From NCBI RefSeq assembly GCF_008642295.1, contig NZ_CP029190.1, positions 5,811,501 to 5,875,500 on the forward strand: DNA of 64,000 bases. Reading direction: 5' to 3'. Positions 21,946 to 33,089 of the stretch are shown here, piece after piece (within the stretch, counting starts at the first letter, position 1; each line of letters opens with the position of its first letter). This DNA is from Streptomyces venezuelae. Lineage in GTDB: Bacteria > Actinomycetota > Actinomycetes > Streptomycetales > Streptomycetaceae. The notes under the pieces are model-generated. The model made no database searches, was not told the origin of the DNA, and saw only the letters and a list, made by a program, of their open reading frames with translations. A program made the translations under genes and the position numbers.

Positions 21946-23751
21946 TCAGCCGCCGTACGCGCCGCTGGCCGTCAGCCGCAGCGCCGTGTCGATCAGCGGA
22001 ACGTGGCTGAAGGCCTGCGGGAAGTTCCCCACCTGGCGCTGGAGCCGCGGATCCCATTCCTCCGCCAGCAGCCCGAGGTCGTTGCGGAGCGACAGCAGCT
22101 TCTCGAAGAGCCGGCGGGCCTCGTCGACCCGGCCGATCATCGCCAGGTCGTCCGCCATCCAGAACGAGCACGCGAGAAAGGCCCCCTCGTCGCCCTCGAG
22201 GCCGTCCACGCCGGCCTCCTCGCCCGCCGTCGGATAGCGCAGGATGAACCCGTCCGACGTGGACAGCTCCCGCTGGATCGCCTCGATGGTGCCGATGACC
22301 CGCTTGTCGTCCGGCGGCAGGAAGCCCATCTGCGGGATGAGCAGCAGCGAGGCGTCCAGCTCCTTGGAGCCGTAGGACTGCGTGAAGGTGTTCCGCTCCT
22401 TGTCGTAGCCCTTTTCGCAGACGTCCCGGTGGATTTCGTCGCGCAGCTCCCGCCAGCGCTCCAGCGGCCCGTCCGCGTCCCCGCTCTCGATCAGCTTGAT
22501 GGTCCGGTCCACCGCCACCCAGGCCATCACCTTGGAGTGCACGAAGTGCCGGCGCGGGCCGCGCACCTCCCAGATGCCCTCGTCGGGCTGGTCCCAGTGG
22601 GTCTCCAGGTAGCGGATCAGCTTCAGCTGGAGCAGCGAGGCGTAGTCGCTGCGGGCCAGTCCGGTCATATGGCCCAGGTGCAGGGCCTCGGTGACCTCGC
22701 CGTACACGTCCAGCTGGAGCTGGTGGGCCGCGCCGTTGCCGACCCGGACCGGCTGGGAGTTCTCGTACCCCGGGAGCCAGTCCAGCTCCGTTTCGCCGAG
22801 TTCCCGCTCGCCCGCGATCCCGTACATGATCTGGAGGTTCTCGGGGTCGCCGGCGACCGCGCGGAGCAGCCATTCGCGCCAGGCGCGGGCCTCCTCCCGG
22901 TAGCCGGTGCGCAGCAGCGAGGACAGGGTGATCGCCGCGTCCCGCAGCCAGGTGTAGCGGTAGTCCCAGTTCCGTACGCCGCCGATCTCCTCCGGCAGTG
23001 AGGTGGTCGGCGCGGCGACGATGCCGCCCGTGGGCCCGTACGTCAGGGCCTTGAGCGTGATCAGGGAGCGGACCACGGCCTCCCGGTAGGGCCCGTGGTA
23101 CGTACAGTGCTCGACCCAGTCGCGCCAGAAATCCGTGGTGGCGGTGAGGGCCGCCTCGGCGTCCGGGGTCTCCGGCGGCTCCTTGTGGGAGGGCTGCCAG
23201 CTGATGCAGAAGGCGATCCGGTCGCCCGGTCCCACCGTGAAGTCGGAGTAGGTGGTCAGGTCCTTGCCGTACGTCTGCGCGTCGGTGTCCAGCCAGACCG
23301 AGTCCGGTCCGGCGACGGCGACGATGCGGCCGTCCACCTTGTGCACCCACGGCGTGATCCGGCCGTAGCTGAACCGCATGCGCAGGGCGGACCGCATCGG
23401 CACCCGGCCGCTGACCCCCTCCACGATCCGGATCAGCTGCGGGGCGTGGTCCTCACGCGGTGGCATGAAGTCGATGACCCGGACCGTGCCCCGCGGCGTG
23501 TCCCATTCGGACTCCAGCACCAGCGAGTCGCCGCGGTAGCGGCGGCGGTCGGCGTGCGGAGCCTCGGTCCCGGTGGAAACGGCCGGGCCGATGCGCCAGA
23601 AACCGTGATCCTCCGTCCCCAGGATTCCCGCGAACACGGCATGGGAGTCGAAACGGGGCAGGCAGAGCCAGTCCGCCGAGCCGTCCCGGCAGACCAGTGC
23701 GGCGGTCTGCATGTCCCCGATCAGTGCGTAATCCTCGATGCGCCCGGACAC
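21946..23751 (-). CDS. Glycoside hydrolase family 15 protein (glucoamylase/trehalase-like)
   Basis: This 601-residue cytoplasmic protein of the GH15 family has an N-terminal beta-rich domain (IEDYALIGDMQTAALV to about residue 220) and an (alpha/alpha)6 catalytic barrel. NWDYRYTWLRDAA and the GYDKERNTFTQSYGS to GFLPPDD region are typical of the actinobacterial trehalase/glucoamylase clade. The start is GTG at 23751, with GGAG 8 bases upstream. It diverges from pyrG. Mycobacterial members hydrolyse trehalose; that activity is a family-based guess here. Confidence 0.9.
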   Translation of the reverse strand: MSGRIEDYALIGDMQTAALVCRDGSADWLCLPRFDSHAVFAGILGTEDHGFWRIGPAVSTGTEAPHADRRRYRGDSLVLESEWDTPRGTVRVIDFMPPREDHAPQLIRIVEGVSGRVPMRSALRMRFSYGRITPWVHKVDGRIVAVAGPDSVWLDTDAQTYGKDLTTYSDFTVGPGDRIAFCISWQPSHKEPPETPDAEAALTATTDFWRDWVEHCTYHGPYREAVVRSLITLKALTYGPTGGIVAAPTTSLPEEIGGVRNWDYRYTWLRDAAITLSSLLRTGYREEARAWREWLLRAVAGDPENLQIMYGIAGERELGETELDWLPGYENSQPVRVGNGAAHQLQLDVYGEVTEALHLGHMTGLARSDYASLLQLKLIRYLETHWDQPDEGIWEVRGPRRHFVHSKVMAWVAVDRTIKLIESGDADGPLERWRELRDEIHRDVCEKGYDKERNTFTQSYGSKELDASLLLIPQMGFLPPDDKRVIGTIEAIQRELSTSDGFILRYPTAGEEAGVDGLEGDEGAFLACSFWMADDLAMIGRVDEARRLFEKLLSLRNDLGLLAEEWDPRLQRQVGNFPQAFSHVPLIDTALRLTASGAYGG

Positions 23752-24179
23752 GTTGCATCTCCAGTCGAACGGCCACGTCCGCCCCGAAGGGCGCTTGCAT
23801 TGCTGGGTTCCGCCGGCGGGCTGGGGTCGTGCCGTGAGCCGGCCTGCTCGGCGGCGATGTGAGCGTTATCCGAGCAGGATATGACGGCACCCTAGTGATC
23901 TCCTTAAGTCCTGGAAGAATACGGGTCGTCCGAACGGGTGAGGCCCTGCGGACGCGGACCGCGAGGCGCCCCGGAGGCCCTCCCGGGGGTCCGCCCGGGG
24001 CGTGGCTCGGAGGCGGACGCTCCAGGTCGCTGATAGGCTGGTACCCCGTGGACCGGTGGTCTGCCTGTGCGAATCAGGGGCCCCGCAACCGCAGCCAGTC
24101 GACAGGTTCGGCACCCCCGGAAACGGGAGCAGTCGCCGGACGCACCTCACTTCGCGACCACGGGAGCCCCCTCTTGGCG
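23752..24179 (+). promoter_or_regulatory. Divergent control region and pyrG leader
   Basis: These 428 bp separate the GH15 gene from pyrG. TAGGCT at 24034-24039 (in TGATAGGCT) is a possible -10 for pyrG, which would give a leader of about 135 bases containing GC-rich inverted segments such as GGGGCCCC. I see no known riboswitch or attenuator I can name. No credible gene lies here. Confidence 0.5.
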
Positions 24180-25844
<1,665 letters not shown>

Positions 25845-25871
25845 CCGGCCCGGCGCTCGGTACCGTAGGCG

Positions 25872-25912
25872 GCCGGGGCACGGATCATCCGTGCCCCGGC
25901 TGTCGCGTTTTC
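25872..25912 (+). terminator. pyrG terminator
   Basis: GCCGGGGCACGGAT pairs with ATCCGTGCCCCGGC across 25872-25900, followed by a short T-containing run (GTTTT). It lies 28 bases after the pyrG stop. Confidence 0.8.
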
Positions 25913-25942
25913 CAGTCGCGTTTCCAACGGGAGGGTTCGGCC

Positions 25943-26569
25943 ATGCAGATCAAGGACGCCGCGGAGACCTGGGAGGTCGTCTCGGCCGAGCGGCCCTTCC
26001 AGGGACGCAAGACCGCGGTCGCCTCGGACGAGGTGCGCATGCCGGACGGGTCCGCTGCCCGCCGGGACTACCAGGTGCACCCCGGCTCGGTGTGCGTACT
26101 CGCCCTGGACGAGCAGGGCCGGGTCCTGGTGCTGCGCCAGTACCGGCACCCGGTGCGGCACCGGCTGTGGGAGCTGCCGGCCGGGCTGCTCGACGTACCG
26201 GGGGAGAACCCGCTGCACGCGGCCCAGCGCGAGCTCTACGAGGAGGCGCACGTCAAGGCCGAGGACTGGCGGGTGCTCGTCGACTTCTTCCCCTCGCCGG
26301 GCGGCTCGGACGAGGCGGTACGGGTGTTCCTGGCCCGGGACCTCGCCGAGGCGGAGGGGGAGCGCTACGAGGTCTCCGAGGAGGAGGCCGACATGGAGCT
26401 GGCGCGGGTGCCGCTGCCGGAGCTGGTGCGGGGTGCGCTGGCGGGGGAGCTCGGCAATGCCGCGCTGGTGACGGGGGTGCTGGCGCTGTCCGCGGCGCTG
26501 TCCGCCGGCGGCCCGGACGCGCTGCGCCCGGCCCAGGCGCCCTGGCCGGCCCGGCCCTACCCGGCGTAA
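25943..26569 (+). CDS. Nudix hydrolase (ADP-ribose pyrophosphatase-like)
   Basis: This 208-residue Nudix enzyme has the box at GLLDVPGENPLHAAQRELYEEA, and upstream LRQYRHPVRHRLWELPAG is typical of the ADP-ribose pyrophosphatase (NudF) branch. GGGAGGG lies 11 bases before ATG 25943. It would hydrolyse ADP-ribose or a similar nucleoside diphosphate derivative to monophosphates. It follows pyrG, as in other Streptomyces. The C-terminal 30 residues are Ala/Pro-rich. Confidence 0.92.
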   Translation: MQIKDAAETWEVVSAERPFQGRKTAVASDEVRMPDGSAARRDYQVHPGSVCVLALDEQGRVLVLRQYRHPVRHRLWELPAGLLDVPGENPLHAAQRELYEEAHVKAEDWRVLVDFFPSPGGSDEAVRVFLARDLAEAEGERYEVSEEEADMELARVPLPELVRGALAGELGNAALVTGVLALSAALSAGGPDALRPAQAPWPARPYPA

Positions 26570-26590
26570 CGGCCGGCCTCCGCCCGGGTT

Positions 26591-26640
26591 CGCGCCGGGC
26601 CGGCACCGGCCCCGCAGGGGCCTTGGGCCGGCCCGGCGCG
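26591..26640 (+). terminator. GC-rich double hairpin after the Nudix gene
   Basis: CGCGCCGGGCCGGC at 26591-26604 pairs perfectly with 26627-26640, enclosing a second hairpin GGCCCC-GCA-GGGGCC. There is no T-run, which is common for Streptomyces terminators. It lies 20 bases after the stop codon. Confidence 0.65.
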
Positions 26641-26805
26641 AGGCGCCCCGTCCGGCCGTCGTGGTCTGTGCTCATGACAGAACGAACAAGTATGACGATC
26701 TGCTGATCCGATCGGGCGATTACCCGCCGCGCTCCACACAGACCGTCGCTCTCCGTGAACTACGCTCGGGATCTCCGAAGGATCGGGCACGGAAAGGAGC
26801 GGGCT

Positions 26806-28785
26806 GTGACGGAATTCGTCGGGCGGCGACGCGAGCTCAAGGAGCTGCGCGAGGACATCGCCCGGACCGGTCTCGACACCCTCTCCGGCCGCAAGGACAA
26901 GTCCCCCCGCGCCCGGGTGCTGCTGATCGCCGGCCGGCCCGGGTCCGGACGGACCGCGCTCGCCGAGGAGTTCGTGCGGGACGTCGCCGGCCAGTACCCC
27001 GACGGGGTGCTCCGGGCCCGGCTCACCACGCCCGGCGGCACGGCGGTGAGCACCGAGCGCACCGCACGGGACCTCCTGGAGGGGCTCGGGCGGCGCACCC
27101 CGCCGGGCGCCGGGGCCGATGAGCTCGGAGCCGCCCTGAACGAGGCGCTCGCCGGGCGGAAGGCGATCGTCCTGCTCGACGACGCCCGGGACGCCATCCA
27201 AGTGGACCCGCTGCTTCCGGACGTCCGCGAATGCCTGGTCGTGGTCACGTCGGAAGGGCCGCTGACCGGCATTCCGGACGTCCGCCCCTGCACCCTCGGC
27301 GGACTGGACACCCCCGCCGCCGTCGCCCTGCTCAGCAGGCGGATCGGGGACATCCGGGTCACCGTCGACCCCCGCGCCGCCGAGGCCCTCGTCGAGGAGT
27401 GCGGAGGCCAGCCCGCCGCGCTGGTGCTGGTCGGCGGCTGGCTCGCGGCCCGCCCCAAGGCCTCGGTCGCCGACCTCGCCAAACAGCTCCACGACACCCC
27501 GGCCGGCTCCGGCGGGACCCTGGCCCGCGCCTTCCGGCTGGTCTACGGATCGCTGCCGCAGCCGGCCCAGCGCACGCTGCGGCTGCTGCCGCTCGCCCCG
27601 GCCGGCCTGCTGGACTCGCACACCGTCTCCGCGCTGGCCGGCTGCTCGGTCGCCGCGGCCCAGTCCACCCTGGAGGACTTCGCCGGGCTGGGCCTGGTCC
27701 GGCCGGGCAGCGACGGGCTGTTCCTGCTGCCCGGCTGCCTCGGCCCGCTGCTGCGTCCGCTGCTGGAGACCAAGGAGCGCGCCGCCGAGGTGCAGCTGGC
27801 CCGGGCCCGGATGCTGGAGCGGACCGTACGGCTGCTGCACTCCTGCCTGGCCATGGCCGAGAGCGACGAGGAACAGGTCCGCGAACTGCTGGACGGGCTG
27901 CCCCGCGCCCTCCGCTTCCCCGACCCCCGGGCCGCCACCCGCTGGCTGGACACCCGGCTGCCGGCCCTGAATGCCTCCGCCCAGCTGGCCGTCGCCGACG
28001 GCGAGCTGGACACCCTGGCCCGCCGGCTGATCGCCGCCCTGGTCCGGGCGCTGGCCGCGCACCGCGGCACCGACGCCGCCGCTCCCGAGCTGTACGGGCT
28101 GCACCGGCTGGTGCTGGACGTGGCCGAACGGCGCGGGCTGCACCGCGAGAAGGCCGCGGCCCTGCTGAACCTGGCCGACCTGGACGCCGAGACCGGGCGG
28201 ACCGCCGAGGCGCTGGAGCGGTACCGGGCCGCACTGGACGCCGGGCGCGCCGCAAACGACCCGTACGCGACCGGCCGGGCCATGGAATCCGTAGGCGGCG
28301 CCCACCAGGAAATGGGGGACTGGCACCGGGCCGCCGACTGGTTCGGCCGGGCCCTGTCCCAGTCGCTCGCCCGGGGGGAGCGGGCCGACGAGGCGCGGCT
28401 GTACGGCCGGCTCGGCAATGTGCACACCCTGGCGGGGCGGTACGGGGACGCGCTGCGCAGCTGGCGGGCGGCGGCGGCCGGCTACCGGAAACTCGCCGAT
28501 GTGCCGGGACAGGCAAAGGCGTTGAGCGAGATGGCCCGGGTCCAGGAGTACGCCGGGCGGCCCGAGGAATCGCTGCACACCTGCCGGGAGGCGGTGGAGC
28601 TGGCCCGCCGGGCCGGGGACGTGCGGCTGCAGGCGGCCCTGCAGGTCCGGCTGGCCGACACCCTGGACCGGCTGGGAGACCCGGCGGCGGCCCGGCTGCA
28701 CCGCGGGGCGGCCGACCGGTTGCTGGGAGAGGAGCCAAATCAAGCGGGCGCCTACGAAATCCGTAGCGGTTCCGGCCAAGATTAA
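26806..28785 (+). CDS. STAND-type NTPase with TPR repeats
   Basis: This 659-residue protein has an NB-ARC/AAA-like NTPase domain (residues about 1-330) and C-terminal tetratricopeptide repeats (about 440-650, e.g. ALERYRAALDAGRAAN, RAADWFGRALSQSLARG). The P-loop reads AGRPGSGRTAL, with Arg where Walker A normally has Lys; Walker B is IVLLDDARD. GTG 26806 has AAGGAG about 7 bases upstream. No DNA-binding domain is attached. Such proteins act as ligand-triggered switches or scaffolds; the signal is unknown. It sits between pyrG-Nudix and ald, a conserved position in Streptomyces. Confidence 0.87.
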   Translation: MTEFVGRRRELKELREDIARTGLDTLSGRKDKSPRARVLLIAGRPGSGRTALAEEFVRDVAGQYPDGVLRARLTTPGGTAVSTERTARDLLEGLGRRTPPGAGADELGAALNEALAGRKAIVLLDDARDAIQVDPLLPDVRECLVVVTSEGPLTGIPDVRPCTLGGLDTPAAVALLSRRIGDIRVTVDPRAAEALVEECGGQPAALVLVGGWLAARPKASVADLAKQLHDTPAGSGGTLARAFRLVYGSLPQPAQRTLRLLPLAPAGLLDSHTVSALAGCSVAAAQSTLEDFAGLGLVRPGSDGLFLLPGCLGPLLRPLLETKERAAEVQLARARMLERTVRLLHSCLAMAESDEEQVRELLDGLPRALRFPDPRAATRWLDTRLPALNASAQLAVADGELDTLARRLIAALVRALAAHRGTDAAAPELYGLHRLVLDVAERRGLHREKAAALLNLADLDAETGRTAEALERYRAALDAGRAANDPYATGRAMESVGGAHQEMGDWHRAADWFGRALSQSLARGERADEARLYGRLGNVHTLAGRYGDALRSWRAAAAGYRKLADVPGQAKALSEMARVQEYAGRPEESLHTCREAVELARRAGDVRLQAALQVRLADTLDRLGDPAAARLHRGAADRLLGEEPNQAGAYEIRSGSGQD

Positions 28786-28920
28786 TAGTTTGCAAGGCTA
28801 GACACGCGTTAATCCTTCATTAAACTGGGTTCACCACGTCATCCCGTGGTGCATCCCGTTGCGCTCTCTTGTGAACGGGTATGTATGGCATTGCCCCGTT
28901 ATCCCCTGAGCCAAGGACGC
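28786..28920 (+). promoter_or_regulatory. ald control region with AT-rich palindrome
   Basis: This short stretch is strikingly AT-rich for the genome and holds the inverted repeat TTAAT-ccttc-ATTAA at 28809-28823, followed by CCACG-n6-CGTGG at 28834-28849. It is a likely promoter/operator for ald. An Lrp/AsnC-type activator (as AldR in mycobacteria) is one guess. Confidence 0.5.
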
Positions 28921-30045
<1,125 letters not shown>

Positions 30046-30086
30046 TCGGACGGCATTCCGTCAACGACTGACGTCAATCTCACGTA

Positions 30087-30120
30087 TCCGGCCGGACCTT
30101 GCCCGCAAGGTCCGGCCGGA
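30087..30120 (+). terminator. ald terminator hairpin
   Basis: TCCGGCCGGACCTTG (30087-30101) pairs perfectly with 30106-30120 around the loop CCCG, 41 bases after the ald stop. There is no T-run. Confidence 0.8.
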
Positions 30121-30382
30121 CGCGCGTGGGGCCCGCCCGAACGGGCCGCTCAACTCGCCTCGAACGTAACCCTTTAACCGTTTCGCACACCCCCGAAACT
30201 TCGCAGTGGCGGCTCGTACGCTCTTGACAGAGCGGTGTTCGGTTGCCGACACATCGTGCCGGGTCCGGCGGATTGTGTTGCTGCGGAGCGCTGACACGCC
30301 ATAGAGTCCACAACCGTCGGCATGGTGCCACGCTGACCTATCGATAAGTGTCCTGGTCACGTCCAAGGAGGTAAGACGACTT
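30121..30382 (+). promoter_or_regulatory. Promoter region of the parA-like operon
   Basis: No gene is seen in this interval. TTGCTG (30278-30283) and TAGAGT (30302-30307) with an 18-bp spacer form a good vegetative promoter, giving a start near 30313. A second -35-like TTGACA at 30224-30229 lacks a clear -10. The very strong ribosome-binding site AAGGAGGT at 30365-30372 serves the GTG start at 30383. Confidence 0.65.
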
Positions 30383-31546
30383 GTGAATGAGTCGACATTT
30401 GCTCCCGGAGGTGGTCAAGCAGGGGCGCCCACGCCGGCCCAGGGCCCGGCCGGGCTCGAAGCTGTCGGCTCCGTCGCAGTCCGCACCTTCGCAAACCACC
30501 AGCACATGACGACGCCCCCGAAGAGCATGGACGGCCTAGACGTGAACTCCATGGCCGGCGACCTGAGCGGCCAAGGGCCCACCGGTTTCGCCGACTACAA
30601 CAACGAGGTGCCCGAGGGGCACTTCTACGACCCCGACGCCGAATACGAGCCCGACCCCGAGTACGCGGCCACGCTCGCCCCCGACGCTGCCCGGCAGCGC
30701 CGCGAGCGGATCGGCCCGACCGGACGGCCGCTGCCGTACTTCCCGATCCCGGGCCCGCTGACCGACCACGGTCCGGCGAAGATCATCGCGATGTGCAACC
30801 AGAAGGGCGGCGTCGGCAAGACCACGTCGACCATCAACCTGGGTGCCGCACTCGCCGAGTACGGACGCCGGGTGCTGCTCGTCGACTTCGACCCGCAGGG
30901 AGCCCTGTCGGTCGGCCTCGGCGTGAACCCGATGGAACTCGACCTGACGGTCTACAACCTGCTCATGGAGCGGGGCATGTCGGCCGACGAAGTGCTGCTC
31001 AAGACGGCGGTCCCCAACATGGACCTGCTGCCGAGCAACATCGACCTGTCCGCTGCGGAAGTGCAGTTGGTCAGCGAGGTCGCGCGCGAGTCCACGTTGC
31101 AGCGGGCGCTGAAGCCCCTGATGGCCGACTACGACTACATCGTGATCGACTGTCAGCCCTCGCTCGGCCTCCTGACGGTCAATGCCCTGACGGCCGCTCA
31201 CAAGGTCATCGTCCCGCTGGAATGCGAGTTCTTCGCCCTGCGAGGCGTCGCCCTCCTGACCGAGACCATCGAGAAGGTCCAGGAGCGCCTCAACCCGGAG
31301 CTGGAGCTCGACGGCATCCTGGCGACGATGTACGACTCCCGCACGGTGCACAGCCGCGAGGTGCTGGCGCGGGTGGTCGAGGCCTTCGACGACCACGTCT
31401 ACCACACGGTCATCGGCCGGACGGTGCGGTTCCCGGAGACCACGGTCGCGGGCGAGCCGATCACCACGTACGCGTCCAACTCCGTCGGCGCCGCCGCGTA
31501 CCGCCAGCTCGCCAGGGAGGTGCTCGCCCGGTGTCACGCCGAGTGA
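30383..31546 (+). CDS. ParA/Soj-family ATPase (orphan, scp-linked)
   Basis: This 387-residue deviant-Walker ATPase has KGGVGKTTSTINL (residues 141-153), LLVDFDPQGALSVGLG, VIDCQPSLGLLTVNAL and the Walker A' lysine. An unusual 130-residue disordered N-terminus precedes the fold. The start GTG 30383 has AAGGAGGT 10 bases upstream. It is not the oriC-proximal parAB: the next gene is not parB but a small basic protein, and scpA-scpB follow after about 1 kb. It probably positions a nucleoid-associated cargo or works with the ScpAB condensin; that is inference from linkage. Confidence 0.93.
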   Translation: MNESTFAPGGGQAGAPTPAQGPAGLEAVGSVAVRTFANHQHMTTPPKSMDGLDVNSMAGDLSGQGPTGFADYNNEVPEGHFYDPDAEYEPDPEYAATLAPDAARQRRERIGPTGRPLPYFPIPGPLTDHGPAKIIAMCNQKGGVGKTTSTINLGAALAEYGRRVLLVDFDPQGALSVGLGVNPMELDLTVYNLLMERGMSADEVLLKTAVPNMDLLPSNIDLSAAEVQLVSEVARESTLQRALKPLMADYDYIVIDCQPSLGLLTVNALTAAHKVIVPLECEFFALRGVALLTETIEKVQERLNPELELDGILATMYDSRTVHSREVLARVVEAFDDHVYHTVIGRTVRFPETTVAGEPITTYASNSVGAAAYRQLAREVLARCHAE

Positions 31547-32031
31547 GTCTGCCCGGAGCCGACGAACTGTTCCGCACGACCGGGGGGATGGCGCTCCAGT
31601 CGTCCACGCCGCGGCGAGGCACGGAGGAGGTGCCGCCGGAGCCGGCACCGGCCCCGGCGCCGGTGCAGGTGCCGGTGGCCGCGCCGGAACCGGTGGTGCA
31701 GGCGCCGCCACCGCCGGTCGACCCGGTGGTGGGCTCTCAGCGCCGGCCGCAGGAAGGTTCCGGCCCTGCGGCCGGGGCCGCTCCCCGGCGCAAGGGGCGG
31801 GGCGCGAACCGCCGCCCCAGCGGCCGTGAGCGCCACGACGAGAAGATCACCGTGTACGTCTCCGCTGAGGAGCTGATGGACCTGGAGCACGCGCGCCTGG
31901 TCCTGCGCGGGGAGCACGGCTTGGCGGTGGACCGTGGCCGCATCGTCCGCGAGGCGGTGGCGGTGGTCCTGGCGGACCTGGAATCCCGCGGCGACGCGAG
32001 CATCCTGGTCCGCCGCCTCCGAGGCCGCTAA
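31531..32031 (+). CDS. Small basic protein with a possible ribbon-helix-helix domain, ParA partner
   Basis: This 166-residue protein overlaps the end of the ParA gene by 16 bases. I prefer GTG 31531 because GGGAGG lies 10 bases upstream; GTG 31543 is the alternative. Residues 30-85 are a Pro/Ala linker; about 90-110 are strongly basic; the C-terminal 70 residues read EKITVYVSAEELMDLEHARL then RGRIVREAVAVVLADLESRG, which looks like one beta strand and two helices of a ribbon-helix-helix DNA-binding fold. Type Ib ParA systems use such proteins as centromere binders, so it may be the DNA-binding partner. No homologue of known function is recognised. Confidence 0.75.
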   Translation: MSRRVSLPGADELFRTTGGMALQSSTPRRGTEEVPPEPAPAPAPVQVPVAAPEPVVQAPPPPVDPVVGSQRRPQEGSGPAAGAAPRRKGRGANRRPSGRERHDEKITVYVSAEELMDLEHARLVLRGEHGLAVDRGRIVREAVAVVLADLESRGDASILVRRLRGR

Positions 32032-33089
32032 CCCGCCCCCCTCCGCCCCGAGCCCCTCCCGGGCCCGCCCCCGGCCCTGCCCGGGCCCGTCCCCGGCCCT
32101 GCCCGGGCCGCCCTGCCGGGCTTCCGTCGGCCGCCCCCTGCCGGGCCTGCGACGCGGGCTGCCGTTCCGGGGTCCCCGACTGGCGTCGGCCCCCTGCCGG
32201 GCCCGCCCCCGGCCCTGCCCGGGCCCGTCCCCGGCCCTGCCCGGGCCGCCCTGCCGGGCTTCCGTCGGCCGCCCCCTGCCGGGCCTGCGACGCGGGCTGC
32301 CGTTCCGGGGTCCCCGACTGGCGTCGGCCCCCTGCCGGGGCCGCCCGCGGTCCTGCCCGGGTGTGCCGCTCCGGGCTCTCCGCCGGCCGTCCCCGCGGGC
32401 CTGCGACGCGGGCCGCCCTGCCGGGCTTCCGCCGGCCGCCCCTGCCGGGCCTGCGCGGGCCGTCGCTCCGGGTTTCCGACGGCGTCGGCCCCCTGTCAGG
32501 GCCTCCCGAGGCGTCATCGGCCTTGCCGAGGCCGCCCTGCCGGGCGCGTCTGCGGCCATGGCCGCCCGTATGTCCGCCCCGCCGGGCCTGCGCGGGGCGC
32601 GGTTGCGGCCCCCCCCCGGCCCTGCCCGGGTGCCGTTCCGAGCCCTCCACCGGCCGCCCCCCGCCGGCCCTGCGCCGCGGGCCGCTGTTCCAGTCTTCGA
32701 CGGCCTCGGCCCTCTGCCGGTGCCGTCCGCAGCGTCATCGGCCCTGTCCAGGCCGCCCTGCAGGGCCCGTACGTTCGCCCTGCCGGGCGCGCGGGTGCCG
32801 GTCCGGGGTTCCACCGGCCTACGGCGGCCCATGGCGGGGCGCGTGCGGCGTCAGCCGCACCTCCACACCCGCCGGGCCTGCCCGGACCGCGCTGCGGCTC
32901 CGCCGGACGGCCGCGGCCCCGCTGCGCCCCGCCTGGAGCTGCGCGGTGCGGAGCCTTCGGCTCCGGGTGGCCGCGCCGCCGGTCGGTGTGCCCGGGTGGG
33001 TGGGGCCGGGCCCGGTAGTCTGCCCGGGTGTACGGCGCCCGCCCGGGCGCCGATCGCCGTTTCGCCCGCTCCCGCACTCTGGACCCGTG
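32032..33089. repeat. GC-rich repeat region between the ParA pair and scpA, with a 138-bp perfect tandem duplication
   Basis: About 1.06 kb has no recognisable gene. A 138-bp unit is duplicated without visible change (32059-32196 and 32197-32334), and a third, degenerate copy follows to about 32480. The whole region is full of the short motif CCTGCCGGGC and its variants. All reading frames stay open over long stretches, as expected for such GC-rich DNA, but the translations are Pro/Arg/Gly noise. TAGTCT at 33016-33021 could be a -10 for scpA. Confidence 0.75.

Noticed and set aside
26661..27122. Plus-strand frame starting before the STAND NTPase gene
   Set aside because: It overlaps the NTPase gene in another frame and encodes Arg-rich noise; the NTPase start at 26806 has a good ribosome-binding site.
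32059..32480. CRISPR array
   Set aside because: The repeats are 138 bp, directly adjacent, GC-rich and few; there are no regular spacers and no cas genes.
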